NCBI GenBank assembly: GCA_017453705.1
Contig: JAFTEK010000178.1
Span: forward strand, 1 to 11,929
Reading direction: 5' to 3'
DNA from: Treponema sp.
GTDB taxonomy: Bacteria; Spirochaetota; Spirochaetia; Treponematales; Treponemataceae
DNA length: 11,929 nucleotides
In this document: in pieces, positions 7,048 to 11,929 of the stretch
Layout of the letters: the number at the start of each line of letters is the position of its first letter
Position numbering within the stretch: the stretch's first letter is position 1
Notes under the pieces: generated by a model
Seen by the model: the letters and a program-made list of their open reading frames with translations, nothing else
What the model was told of the DNA's origin: nothing
The model's database searches: none
Position numbers and translations under genes: made by a program

Positions 7048-8145
7048 TTAGCTGTTGCAGTTTGTGCAGACCAAGATGCACTTGGAACTTTTGGGAATGA
7101 CGTATGATGACGCGGGCGTGAGCAAAGGCTCGTTGCAGCTGCCATCCCCGTTCAAAAGCAGGCCCACCAGAACCTTGTCCTCGCCCTGCTTGGTGTAGTA
7201 GGACTCCAAATCCCCATAGCTCTTGCCAACATAGCCCTGGGGAAAAGTCGCCACAATGATTCCTGTGTCAGAGTCATCGCTTATAAGCGCTTTTATCACA
7301 TTGCTGTATCCCTGTCCGCTCGATGCCGTCGCAAGCAGGCTGTGCTCATACTCCTGGGTCAATATTATCTCGTCACAGTGAGCCAGCCTCAGATGCTCGG
7401 CAAGCTTCTCATCCAAAAGCTCGGCGGAAATATACACGGAAGGATTAAGATTCTTCATCGTAAGAACGGCAAGAACCGTGCGGGAGTCTACCTCCATAGG
7501 GGCGGACTTTCCAGTGACGGAATCCGCTATCACCAGTATGCGCGAAGCCGTCTCTATGTGCGCCCGCCTGAGCGTCTCGGTGTCGGAAAAGTCGCCCGCG
7601 ACATACTTGACCCCCTTGAACCTGGAATCTTCCCTAAGCGACTCCATATTCTCAGGGGGGGCATTGTTCACAAGTATTATCATGTCGGGGGTAATGTCCG
7701 GGTTTGACCGCATAACCGTCTCCAGAAGCTTCTCAAAGCCGCTCCTCCATCCGCAAAGCAAAAACTGTCCTTTCATAGGCCTTATCTTCTTTAATCCCTT
7801 GTTGTTTTTTGTCTGAATGTCCATGATTACCGAGGTAATCTTTCCGATTACGACTGACCAAAAGGCCATACCCAAAAGTAAAAGCAAAAGAGAGGCAAAC
7901 CGCCCCGGAACTGACTTGACGTAAAAATCATAGTATGCCGCGACAACCGCAACAATCGTATGCCATACAGCATCGAACATTCCCGTTATGCCCGAATCCG
8001 TCTTGGTCTCCGTCTTAAAGACCACGTATGTCGAGAACACAAGCAGGGCGATGACGAGCATCATCAGGTAGGTGAAGGGATTCTTAAGCCCGCGTCTCAG
8101 GCTCTTGAACAACCTCCTCATCTTTTTCTTGAGTCTTACGCTCAT
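7048..8145 (-). CDS. 2-TM ion-channel-like protein with RCK (TrkA-N/TrkA-C type) domain, non-canonical filter, copy A
   Basis: At 365 residues it is a tandem paralogue of the next gene in the operon. Segments in order: basic N-terminus (1-22), TM1 (about 25-44), pore-loop region (57-80), TM2 (about 83-108, with a possible hinge Gly92), and an RCK domain from about 126 (GQFLLCGWRSGFEK, comparable to the ICGW motif of MthK). YVAGDFSDTETLRRA (181-195) and EIILTQEYE (259-267) follow, ending in an RCK_C-like region. The filter position reads V68-A-A-Y-Y-D73 where potassium channels have TVGYGD: both glycines are lost, only Tyr and Asp stay. Long conserved runs with the paralogue (for example LLATASSGQGYS) show a recent duplication or strong constraint. 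The ATG overlaps the stop of the upstream membrane-protein gene (ATGA at 8142-8145), and AAGGAG (8155-8160 on the complement) lies 9 bases before it. CASTOR/POLLUX-like cation channels are an alternative affinity. Channel-like architecture is clear; potassium selectivity is doubtful. Confidence 0.88.
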   Translation of the reverse strand: MSVRLKKKMRRLFKSLRRGLKNPFTYLMMLVIALLVFSTYVVFKTETKTDSGITGMFDAVWHTIVAVVAAYYDFYVKSVPGRFASLLLLLLGMAFWSVVIGKITSVIMDIQTKNNKGLKKIRPMKGQFLLCGWRSGFEKLLETVMRSNPDITPDMIILVNNAPPENMESLREDSRFKGVKYVAGDFSDTETLRRAHIETASRILVIADSVTGKSAPMEVDSRTVLAVLTMKNLNPSVYISAELLDEKLAEHLRLAHCDEIILTQEYEHSLLATASSGQGYSNVIKALISDDSDTGIIVATFPQGYVGKSYGDLESYYTKQGEDKVLVGLLLNGDGSCNEPLLTPASSYVIPKSSKCILVCTNCNS

Positions 8146-10010
8146 CTACCAAAACTCCTTTTAAAGTTATCCGGCGAAGGATAGCTGAACACCATATATT
8201 CTCCGTCATTATATATAACTTTTCCGGCCTTGAAAACCGTGTTTTCCTTAGAAAGCTCCCATGAGTCCCTGTCCACCAAGAAAAAGCACTCCTCCCCCTT
8301 GTGGAAGTCCTCATCATAATACCGCATGGACGAAAGAAAGAGGTTTGGCCTAAACTCATCTTCCAGAGTAAAGGAAACATCCCCCTCGTCGGCGGCGACC
8401 ATCGCAAAATCAATCCTGCCGTCCACGAGGAACGCAAGTCTGTTTGCGTAGGGCGTTATGGTATAACCAAATTTCATCCCCGACTGCTCCAAGAACGAAA
8501 TGACAGCGGCCTTATCCTCATTCACATTCCTGCCAAAAGTCGCCGAGAGGGTCGTAAAAGAACCGGTCAGGACAAACAGCCCACCTGCCAGCGCAAGCAA
8601 ATACCGGGGCAAGGCAAAAGCATCATCAGGCGGGCTTTCCTTCCCCTTCCCTTTTCCTTCTATTATAATGGCTACAATCATGGGAAAGAATGACAGCTCC
8701 AGAATAAAATACCGGGCTATATATTTTACATGCAAATACAGGAAGCCTGTCAGCACAAGGCTTGCAAGCGTAAAGATGATGTAAAAGGACTGCCTCTCAT
8801 CATACGAGTTCCTGTCCTTAAAAAGAAATCGAATGATAAAAAACAAAAGCAAAAAGACAAAGATGTAGAGCAGGAAATTCGTTATGCCGGCCGGAGACAG
8901 GACGGAAACCTGCTCATTGTAGCCCAGCAGCCTGAGCATGTCGTCATGCACGGTCTGGAAAGACACTTCCCCTATTTTTCCAAAGGCAGTCTCATGCCAT
9001 ATAGAAAAATTGTAAAAGCTGTGGAGCAGAAGGGCATTTATCAAATACCCCAGGGAGGCCAGCCCAAGAGAAACAAGAGAAAGGCGGCTTTTTGCGTCCT
9101 TCCAGAAATCCGTGGGACTTGCCTTGAAGCAACTTGCCTTGTGGCAGACGGCCACAGCCGTGACAGGCAGGACAAGGACAAAGATGTAGCGGATGCTCGT
9201 AAGCCCTTCTATAAAAGAAAGAGCGTACAAGGCAACAAGCTTAAGCCTCGTCCGCTTTCCCCCTACCCTCCCGTCCGCAAAGGCGAGAGCCAGGTAAAGG
9301 GACAGATGGACATAGAAAATCGCAATCTTGGGAACATAATAGTTTCCAAGCGTCACAAACTGCCATACATCCAGAGAATATGGGCATACGCAGATTATCG
9401 CGGAGAGCAGCCTGAGAGTAAAGGAACGTACCCCCAGGGTGTCAAGCAAGTTCCATGCACAAACAAACAGGATGGGCAGGCAAAACATGCAGGTGAGAAC
9501 CTTTACCAGATGCCAGCTGTCCGTGAAAGCAAAGAGTGGCGCGCTTATAAGCTGGGTGTTGAGGGTTCTCAGCTCAGTGGAATAGCACCAGCTCCTAGGC
9601 CAGAAGGATTTGCTCAAAAAGCACTCCTTCGCAAGCGCAATCTCCGCCCCCATGTCCGAGTCCATATAGCCGTCAGTGTTGCAGACAAAGCAGACCGCAA
9701 GCATGACAAGAAGACCCGCCGCATAGACGCACAGGAGAAAGATTTTGTTCCTTTGTGCAAGCTTAGGATACAGGATAGAGGCCAGCAGTATACCTACAAA
9801 AAGCGGGTATGACAGAAGGGAAGTTATCGTAGGCAGCCACCTGTCCGCGTCAAAAGTCCTGTGGAATACCCTTTGCTCCAAAAAGCCCTGCAAGTCCCCG
9901 GAAAGAGAAGGTGAGAAGATGAGCAGGAACACTCCGGCAGCAAAAAGAAGAGCGGACAAGATGCTGGCCGTCCACGCTGCCTTTGGGGAGAATTTTTCCG
10001 TCTGAATCAC
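8142..10010 (-). CDS. Polytopic membrane protein, GT-C glycosyltransferase-like
   Basis: The 622-residue product has about 11-13 hydrophobic segments (for example 13-33, 64-81, 89-110, 169-190, 224-244, 270-288, 309-330, 376-397, 407-426, 431-451, 468-490) and a soluble C-terminal region from about 490. After the third segment an outside loop carries DSDMGAE (117-123), then YSTELRTLNTQL (143-154). Acidic residues in an early extracytoplasmic loop are typical of GT-C enzymes, which move a sugar from a polyprenyl-phosphate donor to an acceptor on the outer face of the membrane. The placement is not an exact match to any GT-C family I can name, so the catalytic role is an inference. The start is a GTG at 10008-10010 that overlaps the hydrogenase stop (GTGA), with CAGGA about 15 bases upstream inside the hydrogenase gene. 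The stop overlaps the start of the first channel-like gene (ATGA). Both overlaps imply translational coupling. Substrate and acceptor are unknown. Confidence 0.75.
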   Translation of the reverse strand: MIQTEKFSPKAAWTASILSALLFAAGVFLLIFSPSLSGDLQGFLEQRVFHRTFDADRWLPTITSLLSYPLFVGILLASILYPKLAQRNKIFLLCVYAAGLLVMLAVCFVCNTDGYMDSDMGAEIALAKECFLSKSFWPRSWCYSTELRTLNTQLISAPLFAFTDSWHLVKVLTCMFCLPILFVCAWNLLDTLGVRSFTLRLLSAIICVCPYSLDVWQFVTLGNYYVPKIAIFYVHLSLYLALAFADGRVGGKRTRLKLVALYALSFIEGLTSIRYIFVLVLPVTAVAVCHKASCFKASPTDFWKDAKSRLSLVSLGLASLGYLINALLLHSFYNFSIWHETAFGKIGEVSFQTVHDDMLRLLGYNEQVSVLSPAGITNFLLYIFVFLLLFFIIRFLFKDRNSYDERQSFYIIFTLASLVLTGFLYLHVKYIARYFILELSFFPMIVAIIIEGKGKGKESPPDDAFALPRYLLALAGGLFVLTGSFTTLSATFGRNVNEDKAAVISFLEQSGMKFGYTITPYANRLAFLVDGRIDFAMVAADEGDVSFTLEDEFRPNLFLSSMRYYDEDFHKGEECFFLVDRDSWELSKENTVFKAGKVIYNDGEYMVFSYPSPDNFKRSFGR

Positions 10011-11476
10011 GAGCCGGCCGTTCCTGCCGCAGAGTCAACGTACTTTTTAAGCTGGGCGGCCGAGCTTTTTATGTCGCTTATTACTGAAGGCCCTGCAATA
10101 CAGCCGCCCTCACATGCCATGACTTCTATCAAGTTGGGGCAGTCAGGAGGGGTCGGAATCTTGCCGCTGTTTATAAAACCAAACCTCTTGAGAGCGTTCA
10201 TGCCCTGCTTGTTCAGGCCGTTAATCCTGCCCTCACGGAGTATGGAAGAATCGGACAGGTTGGACTTGACGGCTTCCAGCACCCCGCCGCTCTGGGCAAA
10301 GTTGCGTCCGTATCGGCTTGCCGTCTCATCAGGCTCGCTGGGCTTTATGCTCGCAATGTCCACATCCTTTGCCTCCAAAAAAGCGGAAAGCTCTTCCACC
10401 GAAAGAACATAATCCACATCATCATCGTCAAAGGCTTCCCTCCTCTTGGCAATGCAGGGGCCTATAAAGACGGTGACGCACTCAGGGTCATCCTCGCGGG
10501 CGAGCTGGGCAGCGTAGTGCATGGGGCTGCGGGTCTCGGACACACATTCCTTAAGCTCCGGGACATGGATTCTCACCGCCCTGACATAAGCCGAGCAGCA
10601 GGAGGTCGTCATCATCTTGTCGCCACGCGCCATCCTCTCCTCAAATTCACGGGCTTCCTTTTGCGCGCAGATGTCAGCTCCCCTGGCAACCTCGTACACC
10701 CTGTCAAAACCAAGGGCGAGCATGGCATTTTCCAGCTGGCTTGCATCCGACTTAAACTGGCTGGCAATGGAAGGGGCGTACAGGGCGACAACCTTCCTGC
10801 CTCCGTCCATTATCTTGCGTATCACATCCACAAGCTGGCTCTTGTCCATCATCGCACCAAAGGGGCACTCCCTCATGCAGTTGCCGCAGAAAATGCACTT
10901 ATGGTAGTCAATCGTCTCCAGACCGTTCTCATCCTTGGAAATTGCCCCGACAGGACAGGCTTCCTCGCAGGGAACAGGTATCTTGATTATCGCATGGTAG
11001 GGGCAGTTGTCAAGGCATCGTCCGCAGTTGACGCAAAGCTTTTCGTCTATAACCGCCCTCCGCTCCACCGAAATCGCCTTTTTGGGGCAGTTCATCATGC
11101 AGGGGCGGGCATAGCAGGCTTGGCAGGCATTAGTCACCATATAATGGGAACGGACACAACCGTTACAAGCCTCGTGCAAGACGGTCAACATGGGCCATGT
11201 CGGTTTTTCCCTCTCCAGAGCCTCCTTTGCGTAAGAAGCAAGGGTGCGTTCTTCGTCAATCTTTTCTATAGAAAAACCCAGCCGTGCAAGGACACGCATC
11301 CTCAGGATTTCGCGGTCATGGAAAATGCAGCATCTCATGGGCTGCCTGTCGCGGGGAGCCATTTCGCGGGGGATAAAGTGAACCCCTTCCTCAAGCTTTC
11401 CTTCCAGCTGGAGCCGGGCTATCCTGACCAGCACCTCGTGCTTGATGTTAGCCGTCTTGTTATTGAGGTTAAGCAT
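10007..11476 (-). CDS. Monomeric [FeFe] hydrogenase, group B type
   Basis: The 489-residue cytoplasmic protein carries all three H-cluster signatures: L1 TTSCCSAY (290-297, ligand Cys293 and proton-path Cys294), L2 GPCIAK (339-344) and L3 EVMACEGGCIAG (451-462). N-terminal to these lies an Fe-S region. An unusual cysteine array comes first (104, 107, 118, 121, 126, 130), then a CxxCxxCxxxCP cluster (148-158), a Cys pair (170, 174), and a second CxxCxxCxxxCP cluster (194-204). The conserved head CCIFHDREI (49-57) and the L2 form GPC rather than MPC fit the group B monomeric hydrogenases rather than group A. The family couples H2 and protons with ferredoxin-like electron carriers; the physiological direction is poorly known. 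Ser replaces the usual Pro after the L1 cysteines. No hydE, hydF or hydG maturase gene is in view. It is the first gene of a five-gene operon, with an extended -10 promoter directly before its ATG and no ribosome site visible. Confidence 0.92.
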   Translation of the reverse strand: MLNLNNKTANIKHEVLVRIARLQLEGKLEEGVHFIPREMAPRDRQPMRCCIFHDREILRMRVLARLGFSIEKIDEERTLASYAKEALEREKPTWPMLTVLHEACNGCVRSHYMVTNACQACYARPCMMNCPKKAISVERRAVIDEKLCVNCGRCLDNCPYHAIIKIPVPCEEACPVGAISKDENGLETIDYHKCIFCGNCMRECPFGAMMDKSQLVDVIRKIMDGGRKVVALYAPSIASQFKSDASQLENAMLALGFDRVYEVARGADICAQKEAREFEERMARGDKMMTTSCCSAYVRAVRIHVPELKECVSETRSPMHYAAQLAREDDPECVTVFIGPCIAKRREAFDDDDVDYVLSVEELSAFLEAKDVDIASIKPSEPDETASRYGRNFAQSGGVLEAVKSNLSDSSILREGRINGLNKQGMNALKRFGFINSGKIPTPPDCPNLIEVMACEGGCIAGPSVISDIKSSAAQLKKYVDSAAGTAGS

Positions 11477-11482
11477 AGACCG

Positions 11483-11491
11483 ATTATATCA
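11483..11491 (-). promoter_or_regulatory. Extended -10 promoter (TGATATAAT) of the hydrogenase operon
   Basis: Reading the minus strand, TGATATAAT is a perfect extended -10 (TGnTATAAT). It ends six bases before the hydrogenase ATG (11474-11476). A 17-bp spacer leads to a weak -35 (TAGAAC), as expected for an extended -10 promoter. The predicted transcription start is at or within a base of the A of the ATG, so the hydrogenase message would have no leader. No terminator is visible between this promoter and the partial gene upstream. Confidence 0.7.
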
Positions 11492-11569
11492 CGAAAAGGA
11501 CATTTGTTCTATGGGAAATTCCAGACTCGCCAAAAGTAGATGTTAAAAGCATACAGCGTAAGGCGATTT

Positions 11570-11929
11570 TTATGCAAACAACAAAAGCTCTTGAGAAAAA
11601 GTTTTTGATTTTGTTTTTTTGAGCCTTTCCAAGCTCAATACAGCACCAAATTCTTGAAAAACAGCTTCAAAAGTTGAAATATCATCCCCCCAATAAATCA
11701 TGGCACATGCCATCGGAGCACCTTTATTATCCGTACTTCCATTAACCAAGAAACGAAGCCTTGTATCATATAAGAAACAAACAGAATCAGCCTCTCCGAA
11801 TACAAATTGCTTCCAATGAGTAGTATTCGTTGCAACAGGTACTAATGCAATTATCTCTGATTCATATACCTTATGAGTATAGGAGCATTTTGAAAGCCAG
11901 TCCTTTATGGTTGTTCCACGCTCCCTGTC
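11570..11929 (-). CDS. Partial phage-type DNA N-6-adenine methyltransferase (Dam), C-terminal part
   Basis: The frame is open from the window's right edge and ends with TAA at 11570-11572, giving 119 visible C-terminal residues. The N-terminus, with the catalytic DPPY/NPPY-type motif and most of the SAM site, lies outside the window. What is visible resembles the end of phage Dam-type methyltransferases (PF05869): RERGTTIKDWLSKC (2-15), IIALVPVATNTTHWKQFV (27-44), a block with CFLYDTRLRF (53-62), and GAPMACAMIYWG (71-82). These enzymes methylate adenine in DNA, often to protect phage or mobile-element DNA. The stretch is visibly richer in A and T than the operon next to it, and uses AT-ending codons freely, which suggests horizontal origin. 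It lies 93 bp upstream of the hydrogenase ATG on the same strand. The family assignment is by motif impression from a fragment, so it is moderate. Confidence 0.6.
   Translation of the reverse strand, partial: DRERGTTIKDWLSKCSYTHKVYESEIIALVPVATNTTHWKQFVFGEADSVCFLYDTRLRFLVNGSTDNKGAPMACAMIYWGDDISTFEAVFQEFGAVLSLERLKKTKSKTFSQELLLFA

Noticed and set aside
7029..7145. N-terminal extension of channel-like copy B to an upstream start at 7145
   Set aside because: It would overlap the 3' end of copy A by about 100 bases, has no resemblance to the paralogue, and a ribosome site precedes the ATG at 7026-7028.
8730..9812. Plus-strand open frame of 360 codons opposite the membrane protein
   Set aside because: The translation is rich in Lys, Gln and Arg with no domain, the usual antisense image of a hydrophobic protein gene.
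10517..11539. Plus-strand open frame of 340 codons opposite the hydrogenase
   Set aside because: The minus strand carries all hydrogenase signatures; the plus-strand product is His- and Arg-rich and featureless.
1..11929. CRISPR array, tRNA or rRNA genes, insertion sequence ends
   Set aside because: No regularly spaced repeats, cloverleaf-like tRNA sequence, rRNA sequence or transposase gene was recognised on either strand.

Overview
The window (about 50% GC over most of its length) looks like chromosomal DNA of an anaerobic bacterium, most plausibly a Treponema-like spirochaete. That assignment is inference. It rests on a group B type monomeric [FeFe] hydrogenase (anaerobic metabolism) and on the general look of the M16 protease and small-ligand-gated channel genes. 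No rRNA, tRNA or other taxonomic marker is present. There are six complete protein genes that look intact, one large gene broken by a stop codon, and one partial gene at the right edge.

Left block (1-2437, minus strand): a large secreted two-domain M16 zinc protease. It runs off the left edge and is interrupted by a single in-frame TAA at 1421-1423. The same frame is otherwise open from 2437 to base 1. A 122-bp divergent spacer separates it from a plus-strand pair at 2560-5168: an acetolactate synthase large-subunit-type TPP enzyme, followed 20 bp later by an exonuclease III-family AP endonuclease.

Convergent junction (5161-5306): three successive perfect inverted repeats with arms of 16, 14 and 16 bp fill the gap between the nuclease gene and the minus-strand operon. 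The first arm of the first hairpin contains the nuclease stop codon.

Right block (5307-11476, minus strand, transcribed right to left): five tightly packed genes behind one good extended -10 promoter. In transcription order they are a monomeric [FeFe] hydrogenase with several Fe-S clusters; a polytopic membrane protein resembling GT-C glycosyltransferases; two tandem paralogous 2-TM/RCK potassium-channel-like proteins whose selectivity filters are not canonical; and a free-standing cyclic-nucleotide-binding domain protein. The first two junctions are 4-base stop/start overlaps and the last two are gaps of 19 and 12 bp, so co-expression is strongly suggested. One reading is that a hydrogenase of unknown role and a ligand- and redox-responsive ion-conducting module are made together. 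This combination is the least ordinary part of the window.

Right edge (11570-11929, minus strand): an AT-richer partial gene whose 119 visible residues resemble the C-terminus of phage-type DNA N-6-adenine methyltransferases (Dam, PF05869 type). It hints that a prophage or other mobile element lies just beyond the window.
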